In this document: piece after piece, positions 47,151-57,234 of the stretch
Layout of the letters: each line of letters opens with the position of its first letter
How positions within the stretch are numbered: position 1 is the stretch's first letter
From: Erwinia sp. 198
GTDB lineage: Bacteria > Pseudomonadota > Gammaproteobacteria > Enterobacterales > Enterobacteriaceae
Length of the DNA stretch: 64,000 nucleotides
Direction of reading: 5' to 3'
Assembly (NCBI RefSeq): GCF_003937915.1
Contig: NZ_RHUM01000013.1
Span: 62,001 to 126,000, forward strand
The notes under the pieces: generated by a model
Database searches by the model: none
Told to the model about the DNA's origin: nothing
The model's input: the letters and a program-made list of their open reading frames with translations, nothing else
Made by a program: the position numbers and the translations under genes

Positions 47151-48449
47151 TTGGCAGACAATTTAACGGACTCAATGGTACGCGGCCTAAAAGCTCGAGA
47201 CTCGGCTTATCAGGTATGGGACAAAAGTGGTGAGCGCGGAGCAGGGCGTCTGGGCGTGAAAGTTGAGCCATCCGGGCAGCGGGTTTTCTACTATCGCTAC
47301 TACTGGGATGCTAAGCGCCATTTCATTCAGTTGGGTCGTTACCCTGAAATGTCGTTAGCTCAGGCTCGTCAGCTTACGAAAGGTTATGCCGGTACGCTGA
47401 AGGAAGGGAAGAACCCTAAGGTCGAAAAGGCTGAACAGGAAATCGCGCTGGAAAAGCAAAAACGTGCCGAACAATTAAAGGGCAGTATCGAGCAGCTTAT
47501 TCAGGGCTACACCAACAAAATGCGGGAAGATGGCAAGCGGACCTGGCAGCAGGTGCTGTACCGTCTGGAAAAGGAAACCTATTCCTTTATCGCCAAAGAT
47601 ACCAAAGCGAACGAAGTCACACCGCTACATATCAAACAGATTTTGTCTGCTATCATTCAGCGCGGGGCGAGCGTTGAGGCTAACCGTGTCCGTTCTTATC
47701 TGATGGCAGCGTTCAACTATGGTCTTAAAGCGGATAACGATCCGGCCAACCACCAGCAGAACGTGATGTTTGGACTTGAGATGAACCCGGTGAGCGTCAT
47801 CCCTAAGCAGTCGGCTGCAGAGAAAGCGGGAACCAACTGGCTGAAGTTGAATGAGCTGCAACAGCTGATGGGTGACTTTCCCAAAACGCCAGGCGTTGGC
47901 AGCACGGTGAGCTTGCTGCTTAATTTATGTGTTTACGCTGGTGGTCAGCGCCCGCATGAACTGGCTTCCAGTCGGTGGGATGCCGTGAACTGGGAAGAGA
48001 AAACACTGTTGATAGTGGCTGACGTCTCAAAGAACAAGCGCGACCATTTGGTGCCATTAACGGATTCATCTATAGAAATTCTGGAAAGGCTGAAGAGTGA
48101 GAACGTTAATGATAGCCCGTATATTTTCCCGCAGCGATTGGATGTAGGTAAGCATCTACGAACTGACAGCTTTGCGCAGGCAATCATCTATTATCGTGAA
48201 CATTTTCCTGACAATCCGGTGTTTGTTGCGAGGGATTTGCGGCGGACCTGCAAAACGCTGATGGGCGAAATCGGTGTGTCGAAAGAGTTACGCGACCGTA
48301 TTCAAAACCATGCATTACAGGATGTCAGCTCGAAGCACTATGACCGTTATGATTATCTTGTAGAGAAAAGAAGGGCATTAGAACAGTGGGAAAACAGAGT
48401 TAATCATGTTGAGCAGGCCACCAGCAATGTGGTGAATTTATTTAGATGA
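47151..48449 (+). CDS. P4-like tyrosine integrase
   Basis: 432 residues from TTG, with AAGGA at good spacing. An N-terminal DUF4102 arm-binding domain (MADNLTDSMVRGLKARDSAY, FYYRYYWDAKRHFIQLGRYP) precedes the SAM-like core and the catalytic domain. Catalytic residues: Arg267 in GGQRPHEL, RDLRRTCKT near residue 362 and the Tyr in HYDRYDY near 397. The His that usually opens HDLRRT is Arg here. It is expected to insert the island at tRNA-Ile2. Its last 300 bp are repeated at 40775-41080. Confidence 0.93.
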   Translation: MADNLTDSMVRGLKARDSAYQVWDKSGERGAGRLGVKVEPSGQRVFYYRYYWDAKRHFIQLGRYPEMSLAQARQLTKGYAGTLKEGKNPKVEKAEQEIALEKQKRAEQLKGSIEQLIQGYTNKMREDGKRTWQQVLYRLEKETYSFIAKDTKANEVTPLHIKQILSAIIQRGASVEANRVRSYLMAAFNYGLKADNDPANHQQNVMFGLEMNPVSVIPKQSAAEKAGTNWLKLNELQQLMGDFPKTPGVGSTVSLLLNLCVYAGGQRPHELASSRWDAVNWEEKTLLIVADVSKNKRDHLVPLTDSSIEILERLKSENVNDSPYIFPQRLDVGKHLRTDSFAQAIIYYREHFPDNPVFVARDLRRTCKTLMGEIGVSKELRDRIQNHALQDVSSKHYDRYDYLVEKRRALEQWENRVNHVEQATSNVVNLFR

Positions 48450-48476
48450 TTGTTTTAGAGAGATCTGGAGGTCCAT

Positions 48477-49262
48477 ATGAGTTTTCATAGTGAAGGGTTA
48501 TACGAAGTTGCTTGGTATCTCTCCCGCTTCGGCAAGGAGAAACCGCCTGCCTTACTGGGCGTTAGTAGCTGGAAAGATGCCTGTGCTCTTTTTTATCCAT
48601 CTTTCGGGGAGGGTAAAAACTCAAAGGAGTTTTACAATAGCCTAAAAAATTGTAGAGATCGCTTCGATTCTTGGCTAAGCGATATAAGGGTTGGTTGGCG
48701 AAATGAAGATAGATCACCTCGCGAACTACCCGCTGCTTACAAAGCAGCAATGGAGAGAATGGAAAAGCTCACTACAGAGCAGGTTGAGGAAAAAATACTG
48801 TCCTACATAGCAGTAGAGGATATTTATGAAGAAGGGAGGGACATTCAGGCAATAAAATCTGATTTAAGCCTTGATGACACCACTCGCAAGCAATTGGTTG
48901 CCGCCAGAGTCGGGCAAGGTTGGTTTAGAATTCAATGTATGAAACTTTTTCCGTCTTGTCCTCTGACTGGTATTTTTTTTCCTGCATTACTTCGTGCCAG
49001 CCACATAAAACCTTGGCGCGCTTGCCAAAGTAGACTAGAGCGCCTAGACCCATTTAACGGCATCATGTTAGCTGTTCATGTAGATGTATTGTTTGATAAG
49101 GGATATATATCTTTTGCAAATAGTGGGGAAGTATTGGTTAGTAATGAGTTGGATAAAGATTTGCTACAACAAATGAAGATCAGCATGACCAAAGTGCCGG
49201 CTTTCCCGGCTCACGCACATAAATATTTGGAGTGGCATAGGAGAAAATTATTTAGAGAATAA
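48477..49262 (+). CDS. HNH endonuclease
   Basis: 261 residues with a C-terminal HNH_2 domain: ASHIKPW (His176), ERLDPFNGIMLAVHVDVLFD with the Asn and second His, then KGYISF. The N-terminal 150 residues have no recognised domain. Such proteins occur as stand-alone restriction enzymes in defence islands. The gene starts 27 bp after the integrase stop with GGAGGTCC before the ATG, so it probably shares its transcript. It may be cargo or act with the island's other nucleases. Confidence 0.8.
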   Translation: MSFHSEGLYEVAWYLSRFGKEKPPALLGVSSWKDACALFYPSFGEGKNSKEFYNSLKNCRDRFDSWLSDIRVGWRNEDRSPRELPAAYKAAMERMEKLTTEQVEEKILSYIAVEDIYEEGRDIQAIKSDLSLDDTTRKQLVAARVGQGWFRIQCMKLFPSCPLTGIFFPALLRASHIKPWRACQSRLERLDPFNGIMLAVHVDVLFDKGYISFANSGEVLVSNELDKDLLQQMKISMTKVPAFPAHAHKYLEWHRRKLFRE

Positions 49263-49327
49263 TGTGATGTCCAATGCCACAGTTTTAAGGGGTAAAGGTG
49301 GGACGTGTATCTCCTGCAAATTTTTTT

Positions 49328-50566
49328 TTAATATAAAGACCAATTAATTTCTTGGTGTTTTTCAATTGCTATTGTTTTCACTGCCAGCATTGACTCATTC
49401 GTTCCCTGTAACGCAAAACCGTAGTGAGCAAGTAAGCCCGCCTGGGATGGGTAAATCAGCTGCAAATTAGGAACCTTATAGCGACCTGCATAGGCATAAA
49501 GCTGATACATATCACTGCTCGAAACGCCTAGTTTGCGGTCCGCTTCATTCAATAATTTCCACTTGGTATCCGCTATCATCTGCGGAACTCCATTGTCATC
49601 AACCAGTGCAATATCTGGCCGCAATTGAAATTGTTGGGAATCATTGTCGCGCATTGCCAGATATTTTCGAGGTCCTTGTGTACGGAGATGCCAGCCTTGC
49701 TGATGGGCCCAGGGTTTTAACTTTTCTGCCACCCATGCTTCAAAAAGGCGATTCATATCAAACAGTAATGAGAACAACGGTGTGCTGCCCGCTAATACAT
49801 CCGGTTTAACGGCGGCAATAAACAATCGACACTGTTCAAGTACAGACTGAAATCGTTGCGTAATGCGATCCTTTTTAAGGAGGTGGAATGATTGCAAGGT
49901 GATGGGCGCATCGCTAATGCCGTCAAAATGCATTAACAATTCGGTTAACTGCTTTTTGGTTTTACCGGAGCGTGTCCAGGTAAGCAGCAGACGCAGGGTA
50001 AACCGGAGTATCTGATTCAGCAGCATATCTTCGCTGAATTCGTCGAAGCGACAATAAAGACGTTCTTTATGTACTAAGTTGTGCCGGACATGTTGTGCGA
50101 TAACTAAGCGGCCGCGCATTACTGACAGGTTTTCTTCCTGTTCTATGTAATTGCGTAACTTGCCCTGAAGGATCTGCGTATGCAAATCATGGCAAAAGTG
50201 CTGGATAAAAATATCCAGCAGACTATGTTGCTGAGTATTGATACCCGCCTGCGCCCCTTTATGTGTACGCATGATTCGGGCGGAATGTAGCATCTGCACT
50301 AATGCTGTACGACAGGATTCAGGCCTTTCTTCTTTACCATGAATCTTAGGCAGAATTTCTAGTGTTAAATCATCAAGCTGTATTACGCCGCAAAATTGTG
50401 CAAAACGAACCGATTGATGGCCCCAGCTAAAGGTGCCGGCAGGAAGTTTTGGTGCCAGCTTTTCCAGCAAGCGGGCATGATGAATGCCCAAAGCGTGCTG
50501 AGCAATGGCTCTTTCTGCAACAATCGGTAGCGAGCTATGTTCAATAACCGCCAATATTTCTGGCAC
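49328..50566 (-). CDS. mcrC: McrC-family restriction subunit
   Basis: 412 residues. The C-terminal PD-(D/E)xK nuclease is visible as RPDIALVDDNGVPQMIADTK followed by WK (about residues 316-337). The N-terminal region carries RFAQFCGVIQLDDLTLEILP, typical of McrC. It starts with GTG 3 bp after mcrB. McrC stimulates McrB GTP hydrolysis and cuts DNA. E. coli McrC is about 348 residues, so this is a longer variant. It is the last gene of the minus-strand block that begins at zorA. Confidence 0.85.
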   Translation of the reverse strand: MPEILAVIEHSSLPIVAERAIAQHALGIHHARLLEKLAPKLPAGTFSWGHQSVRFAQFCGVIQLDDLTLEILPKIHGKEERPESCRTALVQMLHSARIMRTHKGAQAGINTQQHSLLDIFIQHFCHDLHTQILQGKLRNYIEQEENLSVMRGRLVIAQHVRHNLVHKERLYCRFDEFSEDMLLNQILRFTLRLLLTWTRSGKTKKQLTELLMHFDGISDAPITLQSFHLLKKDRITQRFQSVLEQCRLFIAAVKPDVLAGSTPLFSLLFDMNRLFEAWVAEKLKPWAHQQGWHLRTQGPRKYLAMRDNDSQQFQLRPDIALVDDNGVPQMIADTKWKLLNEADRKLGVSSSDMYQLYAYAGRYKVPNLQLIYPSQAGLLAHYGFALQGTNESMLAVKTIAIEKHQEINWSLY

Positions 50567-50569
50567 GGC

Positions 50570-52744
50570 TTAATCCTCGTAGATTTTGCGAATCGAGTCG
50601 GGCGTAATTTCTTGGGCAGTTGAAACACGGTATTCAACGACCTCTTCAAAGTCATCATGAGTAAAGCCGAAAACATCTCTACTGGTCAACTTAACATGGC
50701 CAATCAGTGGAGCCTCTACCAGCTTGCCGGTAGCGTCGATATCGCGGAACACCAGCTGGATTTTGTGCCAGTCCTCATAAAAGTATTCCTGCAGTAGCGG
50801 AATAAACTGATTCAGGAAAACCGTTTTTAGCTGTGTAAGGTTAGCAACCGGGCAAAGGTAAGCATGGCCCAGCATGAGATCCCGGCTGAGAAGAAAACGG
50901 ATTCGGTGATTCATCGCATCCAGCAGCCTGCGCAGGTTAATCTGGTTGCCATCTTCATCAAGAATATTACCGGCGTCATCTGACCCAGCAATTTTGCTGC
51001 TGTCAGGCATTAGCTCTTTGAAACGGAAGCGACGACGTAAAGCGGTATCCATTAGTGCGATTGAGCGGTCAGCAGTGTTCATCGTGCCGTAAATATCCAG
51101 ATTTTCAGGCACGCCAAATGGCTCGCGAGAATAGGGCAACGTAATACGCATGCCTTTGTCGCCGCTGGTACGTTTGTCGGTTTCTATCAACGTGATTAGC
51201 TCGCCAAAAATTTTCGCCACATTGCCACGGTTAATTTCATCGATAAATATAGCGTAGCGATGCAGAGGATCGGCTTCGGCACGCTGGCAAATACGGCGGA
51301 ATACGCCATCCTGCGGCGAGTAGCTTAATTCACCGCTATCTTCGTCCAGCTCAGGGCGGATACCTTCAACGAAGTCTTCATAGCTGTATGCCTGATGAAA
51401 AGTAACAAACTCGTAGCGGCTTATAGTTTCCGATTCGGCTGGCTGTTGCTTCAGCTGTTTACTCAGAGCAAGCAGCTCAGCTGATTCCTCTTGTGCTTCA
51501 GGCAAAGTAACCCAAAAGCTGCCGTCAGTTTTATCAAATAGATAAGGTGGAACCCGGCGAGCATATTTAACAGTCGTGGACTCTTCCGGCGTATGGGTTT
51601 GCAAAGTTGCCCAAATTGTTGAGTTGAGTGCATTGCTACGCCCTTGGGCTTTAGCTTTGCTGAGTACATATTCATGAGCGGCAATTTGAGCAACCTTTGA
51701 TTTACCGCCAATATCTGCCAGTGCCATGAAAATTACGTCATGCCATGATTTCTCTGCAAGCTGTTCCCCCAGCCATTGCTCGCGAGTCAGTGTCTGCGCT
51801 TCACTGACATATTTCACTTTTAACTGGTTTAGCTCGTAAGTTTTGCCGGTTCCCGGTGGGCCGAATAAAATTAGGTTTAAAGGCTCGATAGTTTCCGGCT
51901 GAGTGAGTACTTCATCAATGGGCGCGATTTCCACAGGTTTTTCAGCAGGTTCCTCGCGTTTTTGCCAGATTTCTGATAGCGGTGGAACGTAGAAGTCGAG
52001 CTGCTTACTATTCTGTTTTTCTTCCTGTTCGCGACGGATCTCAAGCAGCGCTCTGTCCATCGCCACAGCAGACAACTCTTCTTTCTGCTGCGGCTTGAAG
52101 GCGCGGATGATAGTACGGCGATCATTGCTGCTAAAGATGCGTTCAAAATCATCTGGATACAGCATAAACATCAACATATGGCGGAACTGACGGCTGGCAT
52201 TCTCAGGAATTACACTTAGCCACTCTGCAAAGGAGAAGCCGTCACTCAGGCGCATTTCTCGTTCAGCTAATGGCTGTGCTAATAGAGCTTTAATAACGTT
52301 GGTAAGGTAGGCAAACTCACGTGCCCGGAAGGTGTTAAATCCAGTCCCAGCACTGCCTACGCCTGAAAGTACTGTATCTTTTAGCAATGGGTTGTCACTA
52401 TTTAGCGGTTCATTAGCAAGACCCCAGATGGTGGTTATCTGTTCACGCTTGGTTCTGACGCTGATATTGCTGGCACAAAGAAACAGTAGCCAAAGCATTT
52501 CTGCAGTGAGTTGTTTCGCCTCTGGAGAGACGCCGGCTAGTTGCTCTTTAAGGCGATGCATAAAGTTGCCTTCAAGCTCTAGCTGGCTGTTGACCACATC
52601 ACGCTCAATTTCGGCCAGATGCTGACTGTCCCACAGGTTTTTATTGCTGAAAAGTGAACCGCCATTAATCAGGCAACGTTGCCGCCATTCACTAGCTGCT
52701 TCCAAAATCTGGTCTGCTTGTTCTTTACCGGTATAGCGGCTCAT
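50570..52744 (-). CDS. mcrB: McrB-family AAA+ NTPase
   Basis: 724 residues. The AAA+ domain has Walker A LILFGPPGTGKTYELN (about residue 293-308), Walker B RYAIFIDEINRGNVAKIFGE (about 497-516, with the McrB-type NRGN) and GTMNTADRSIALMDTALRRR, the GTPase signature region. The N-terminal ~280 residues are a recognition domain unlike the short DUF3578 domain of E. coli McrB. Their specificity is unknown; the expected target is modified DNA. It begins 39 bp after zorD on the same strand. Confidence 0.85.
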   Translation of the reverse strand: MSRYTGKEQADQILEAASEWRQRCLINGGSLFSNKNLWDSQHLAEIERDVVNSQLELEGNFMHRLKEQLAGVSPEAKQLTAEMLWLLFLCASNISVRTKREQITTIWGLANEPLNSDNPLLKDTVLSGVGSAGTGFNTFRAREFAYLTNVIKALLAQPLAEREMRLSDGFSFAEWLSVIPENASRQFRHMLMFMLYPDDFERIFSSNDRRTIIRAFKPQQKEELSAVAMDRALLEIRREQEEKQNSKQLDFYVPPLSEIWQKREEPAEKPVEIAPIDEVLTQPETIEPLNLILFGPPGTGKTYELNQLKVKYVSEAQTLTREQWLGEQLAEKSWHDVIFMALADIGGKSKVAQIAAHEYVLSKAKAQGRSNALNSTIWATLQTHTPEESTTVKYARRVPPYLFDKTDGSFWVTLPEAQEESAELLALSKQLKQQPAESETISRYEFVTFHQAYSYEDFVEGIRPELDEDSGELSYSPQDGVFRRICQRAEADPLHRYAIFIDEINRGNVAKIFGELITLIETDKRTSGDKGMRITLPYSREPFGVPENLDIYGTMNTADRSIALMDTALRRRFRFKELMPDSSKIAGSDDAGNILDEDGNQINLRRLLDAMNHRIRFLLSRDLMLGHAYLCPVANLTQLKTVFLNQFIPLLQEYFYEDWHKIQLVFRDIDATGKLVEAPLIGHVKLTSRDVFGFTHDDFEEVVEYRVSTAQEITPDSIRKIYED

Positions 52745-52783
52745 CCTTGTTATCCTTTTTTAAATACTGAGAAAATTACGAAG

Positions 52784-55700
52784 CTAACTGATTCGATATG
52801 AACCGTCATCCATTCGTGTACCATCAGTTTCAACATCTCTTTCAAACATCATTCGGATGCTTGTTTCTAAAATATCTCCACTCGCCTCAGACTTGTCTTT
52901 TCTTAAAGCTGCCTGTAGCTGTGAGATGTCACTAGCACTGTCACCCATTGGCCAGAGGGCCGCTCGCGCTAAACTTCGTTTGCGTGACATAAGCCCCTGG
53001 AGTAAACAGTCGAAAGAATGTTCCTGATAGCCGGTATGTATGGCCATTGGCATATGAATTTGGACTGGATACCGTTGGCCGATACGATGTACACGATCAT
53101 TACATTGCTCTTCAACAGCAGGGTTCCACCAGCGAGACAGGTGAATGACATGTGTTGCGGCAGTCAACGTTAAACCCGTTCCGGCTGCTTTAGGGCCGAG
53201 CACAAGCAGGTCGAAGCCACGATCGTGCTCAAGATGCTGCTGGAATCGACGCACAATAGCCTGGCGCTTCTGAATCGGCGTATCGCCGTTGATATGATCA
53301 ATATGCTCAAGGCCGAATTCCTGGCGAACCAGTTCCATAAATCGGAACTGCATCTTGCGGTGTTCGATGAAAACCAGAACACGCTCACCTTTTGCTTTGA
53401 TATGATGCAGAATCTCAAAACATGCATTCAGGCGCGCAGAGGCATCAATAAATGTTTGATTATCGCCGCTCATTTCCATGGCCGGATGTACTGAAACGCC
53501 GCGGATATGCTGCAGCATTTTAAGTGCAGCGCCGGGACCTCCCTGAGATAATTTTAACCGGGCTGTTTCGTAGGCAATAGCTTGCCCTTCAGGCATAAGG
53601 CGCGGATGAAGAAAGCGTGTTTTTGCAGGCAATTCTTTCGCAACATCTTCTTTTAAACGGCGGAACGCTAAAGGTGGCATTTGATTGCGAGGTGCAAAGA
53701 CTTGCTGATACAGCTGAAGCATATTCTGTTCATCAGGTTCGCTATACAGGCTGTTGAAGTTACGCAACGTATCCAGAGAAGCGGGTGCCAATTGGTCCAT
53801 GACCGCCCATAAATCGGTCGTGGTATTTTCAATCGGTGTGCCTGTCAGACCAATTCGATAGTCAGCATTAACGGCGCGGGCGGCGCGAGCCCGTAGTGAG
53901 TCAGGATTTTTGACCGCCTGTATTTCATCAAATACCACGGCCGAGAAATGGATCTTCGCAAAAGAGTGCTGGTAGTTAGTCAGCGTTGTATAGGTCGTTA
54001 ATATCCAGAAACGATGGCCTTTTCCTTCCCTGATTGACTCATGCAACTGCTGAAAATTCAGTAAGGTATTGCCATCTTTTGTTTCGACACCTTTAGCATC
54101 GAAATTTTTATAGTGGCTTAGCGATGAACCATAGAGGCGCAGCAAATGACCAAGTCCGTCACTATCAGTATGCTGCCTGACCTCAGCATTCCAGTTTTCC
54201 AGCAATGAGGTAGGAGCAACAATAAGTATTGGTCCGCGCTCTTTATTGCTGGCAGTGCTGACGTTATTGTTCTCTTTCAACCAGCGTAGAAATGCGATGG
54301 TTTGAAGTGTCTTCCCTAAGCCTTGCTCATCTGCGTTCAAAATGCCTGGCATGCCTGACTTCCATGATGAAAGCTGCAAGCTAAAGCTCTCCAGCTGATG
54401 CGGTCGCAATGCTGTTTTAACGCCTGCGGGAAGTTGCTCATCAATGAAAACGGAGCGTTTTTTTAGATCAGGTTGCCAGAACAGTTCTTCAAAATTGTCT
54501 TTAGTATCCAGGATTACCGTAGCTGGAGGTTGAACATCAATAGCGATCTTATCTTCGCTATCCGCTGCTTCTGCTGAACCTTCTATCTCGATAAGGTTCG
54601 CCAGACGTTTCTCCAATGCGCGTAATGTCTCTTCTGTCACTTTAACAGGATGAGACGCAATCTCAACTTCATCCTGAGATGCATCTATAGCATTACGCAA
54701 CTGATCGCAGACGCTTGCCAGCGCCTGGCTATCCATCGCAGCGAGAATGTTGGTCAGGGCATCAGGGATTACCTCAGGCAACCAGACCGTTTCTCCGGTC
54801 ATGGGCGTAGAAACAGCACCTTTTCGGTAATGCAAAATACCTTTAACACGCTCGGAATATTCAACGGTTTCGACAAATGCGGGACCTGCTGCGGCTTCAA
54901 TTGCTTCTTCTTCACCCACATCGTCAAGACCATCCAGCTTGCCCGATTGTCTTAAGTATTTTTCAACAGCATTAGTAATTGCAGGTCGTGGATTTTCAAT
55001 AAAAGCGCGTCGTTCTTCAGGTGAAGACTTTTGCTTTTCCACCATGACATCAAGAATGGGACGAGCGCTGCGGTCAATGACCAGATAATTGCCTTCGCCA
55101 ACACGGTAAGCGGAAAGCGCCCCTTGAGTCCTGACACGTTGTTGGAACCGACGTAACGTTTGTTCACTTAGCTCACCTGCAGACTCGCTAATCGCTTCTC
55201 CGCTGCTTTCCAGCTCTTCCAGATTCTTACCAGAAAATGGGATGATTTCAAAATCATCAGCGCCCTTTGAGCTGGTGGAAATAGAAAAACGATCGGCAAT
55301 GCGAACTTCTAAACCTTGCATAAAGTCGGTCAGCGAGACACGAACGGCATTAATTTCATGGCTCATCTGGACGCCAGGATCAAGGGCCTGACGGAAGCGC
55401 GCCAGCGATTCCCAGTCCGATGCTTCTCCACCGCCTGGCGTAAAGTTTTCGGCAACTTCAACAGTCTCCATCATCCACAAGGGCAACCGGCGTGGCCCTT
55501 GAGATGTGGTTAAAATTGATCCGGTCCGGTGTGGTAGCTGGCGAACACCGTTGCGTAGCCATTCATGCTGTAGGCGAAAGGTATCGCTTCCGAGTGAGCC
55601 TTCGATATCAGTTTTCAACGTCAGATCGACGAGAGGGGGGAGGCCCAGCGTCTGCGCCGTTTCGGCGTCCAGTCGGCCTGCCAGATGATGACCCATCACA

Positions 55701-55912
55701 ATAGCGTCATCACTGATGTGTAAAGGCTCTTCAAATTCTTCTGCCAGCGCTTTCAGATCGGCGATAGCGAAAGCTAAGGCGCGATCGTTATGTGTCAGGC
55801 CAGACAAAGTCGCAGGTTGCTGTCTTTTAAACAGACGATGAATGAAGTTCTGTTTTTCTTCAGCAATATTGAGGGTAATCGCTTCTGCATTATGATTGAA
55901 AGCAAATGTCAT
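52784..55912 (-). CDS. zorD: Zorya type I protein ZorD, SNF2-like helicase/nuclease
   Basis: 1042 residues. The C-terminal half is a SNF2 ATPase: motif I LNADEQGLGKTLQTIAFLRW (about residue 524-543), motif II VVFDEIQAVKNPD (DEIQ, about 658), motif III LTGTPIENTTTDLW and motif VI VHRIGQRYPVQIHM. The N-terminal half is family-specific. In described Zorya I systems ZorD is recruited to degrade phage DNA. It overlaps zorC by 4 bp (ATGA). Confidence 0.92.
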   Translation of the reverse strand: MTFAFNHNAEAITLNIAEEKQNFIHRLFKRQQPATLSGLTHNDRALAFAIADLKALAEEFEEPLHISDDAIVMGHHLAGRLDAETAQTLGLPPLVDLTLKTDIEGSLGSDTFRLQHEWLRNGVRQLPHRTGSILTTSQGPRRLPLWMMETVEVAENFTPGGGEASDWESLARFRQALDPGVQMSHEINAVRVSLTDFMQGLEVRIADRFSISTSSKGADDFEIIPFSGKNLEELESSGEAISESAGELSEQTLRRFQQRVRTQGALSAYRVGEGNYLVIDRSARPILDVMVEKQKSSPEERRAFIENPRPAITNAVEKYLRQSGKLDGLDDVGEEEAIEAAAGPAFVETVEYSERVKGILHYRKGAVSTPMTGETVWLPEVIPDALTNILAAMDSQALASVCDQLRNAIDASQDEVEIASHPVKVTEETLRALEKRLANLIEIEGSAEAADSEDKIAIDVQPPATVILDTKDNFEELFWQPDLKKRSVFIDEQLPAGVKTALRPHQLESFSLQLSSWKSGMPGILNADEQGLGKTLQTIAFLRWLKENNNVSTASNKERGPILIVAPTSLLENWNAEVRQHTDSDGLGHLLRLYGSSLSHYKNFDAKGVETKDGNTLLNFQQLHESIREGKGHRFWILTTYTTLTNYQHSFAKIHFSAVVFDEIQAVKNPDSLRARAARAVNADYRIGLTGTPIENTTTDLWAVMDQLAPASLDTLRNFNSLYSEPDEQNMLQLYQQVFAPRNQMPPLAFRRLKEDVAKELPAKTRFLHPRLMPEGQAIAYETARLKLSQGGPGAALKMLQHIRGVSVHPAMEMSGDNQTFIDASARLNACFEILHHIKAKGERVLVFIEHRKMQFRFMELVRQEFGLEHIDHINGDTPIQKRQAIVRRFQQHLEHDRGFDLLVLGPKAAGTGLTLTAATHVIHLSRWWNPAVEEQCNDRVHRIGQRYPVQIHMPMAIHTGYQEHSFDCLLQGLMSRKRSLARAALWPMGDSASDISQLQAALRKDKSEASGDILETSIRMMFERDVETDGTRMDDGSYRIS

Positions 55913-57234
55913 GACAGATACTCAATTTGTTCACGCACTTTTTCCTGCCAGCCACCTAAGTGTGGAATAGCGACCGGATTAGGTAACATGCGAATATGTT
56001 CGCAGTCATATGTCAATCGGAAGAGTTCAGGCGCTTTTTTGTTATCGCTACTAAAGATATGAACTTTATAATTATGTGATCCTTCGACCACAATGCAGCG
56101 TCCAATTTTTAAAATTAGCAATGAGGTGTTTTTTCGGCTGCCAGCAACTTGCCGTCCGAAGGTTAAGGTCGCACTTTCTCGCATAGTCTTTTTTATCGAT
56201 CTGGCCCGCATATCGGCTTCAGCACTGAAAGCCACCCATGCTGAGTCAATTTTGTCCTGATGGTATAAATTAAGCCAGAACTTGCGTCGGGGCTCCCACA
56301 TATGGCTATCTTCAACGTCAGAAACTACATCTAAAAAGAACAGAATATTTTCGCGTGTGAGCCAGTTTATAATCAGGTTTCGACAGGCTTCATCTACGCT
56401 TCCCCATACGCCACCGCGGCTCAGACGCGGGTCATCATAAAAGGCCACCAGCGTTTCGGTCAGATAGCGAGAAAGCTCTTCATCGGGTTGTTTATATAAC
56501 CAGTGTGATAACAGTGCGTTGATGGCTTCCGCTGCGCCATTCATCAAAGCACCCCCTCTGCCATCAGGTTTTAACCAGGCAAACAGCTTCTCAATAGCGG
56601 GTCTATCATTCAACCCAGGTGCCAGCAATGTTATATAGGCCAGATGAGCATGCGACATTAACCCCGGATCGTGCGGGCGTGTAATACCAAATTTTTTAAG
56701 CTCTCTCCACGGTGAATCCATTTCAACCATTCTTTTTGCCAGGGCCTGATGCGCCTGGCTAGCGTCAAAGAATTCGGGTAGTTGCTCGACAATATCTTTC
56801 CACTTATCGCTCATATGTTCTCTGGCGATATCCAGACAATTTTTGATTTTGTTTGTGTGTGGTGAACCCGGTTCATAACTACGGATATAGGCCGATATCA
56901 TTGCAGAAATAAATGGCGCTGAATCCGTAACAATAGTTTCCCGCAGATAAAACGCTTGCAGCACAGCAAACTCGTCCTGATTTCTGAATTCTTTATCAAA
57001 AACAATCGGTGCGCCTGAACAGATAAAGGACATCTTTACATCATTCCATTCCCAGCGCTCCACATAATCAAGCAGCTTGCGTAACACCTTTTCACGATCG
57101 CGCTCCGCAATCTCCTTGACGACATCGGGCCAGCGCACATGAATGGCCTGGATCTTTACCGTTAAACCTTTCGATACAGCAATTGCTGGCTTGAAAAGGG
57201 TCACGGGTTTCAGGAAGATATCGCTTAATTTCAT
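55909..57234 (-). CDS. zorC: Zorya type I protein ZorC
   Basis: 441 residues with an EH-signature-type helical architecture (WRELKKFGITRPHDPGLMSH, HLAYITLLAPGLNDRPAIEK) and a basic C-terminal part (RARSIKKTMRESATLTFGRQ). ZorC is reported to bind DNA and link the ZorAB motor to ZorD. It is coupled by 4-bp overlaps to zorB and zorD. Identification rests largely on position and family resemblance. Confidence 0.88.
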   Translation of the reverse strand: MKLSDIFLKPVTLFKPAIAVSKGLTVKIQAIHVRWPDVVKEIAERDREKVLRKLLDYVERWEWNDVKMSFICSGAPIVFDKEFRNQDEFAVLQAFYLRETIVTDSAPFISAMISAYIRSYEPGSPHTNKIKNCLDIAREHMSDKWKDIVEQLPEFFDASQAHQALAKRMVEMDSPWRELKKFGITRPHDPGLMSHAHLAYITLLAPGLNDRPAIEKLFAWLKPDGRGGALMNGAAEAINALLSHWLYKQPDEELSRYLTETLVAFYDDPRLSRGGVWGSVDEACRNLIINWLTRENILFFLDVVSDVEDSHMWEPRRKFWLNLYHQDKIDSAWVAFSAEADMRARSIKKTMRESATLTFGRQVAGSRKNTSLLILKIGRCIVVEGSHNYKVHIFSSDNKKAPELFRLTYDCEHIRMLPNPVAIPHLGGWQEKVREQIEYLS

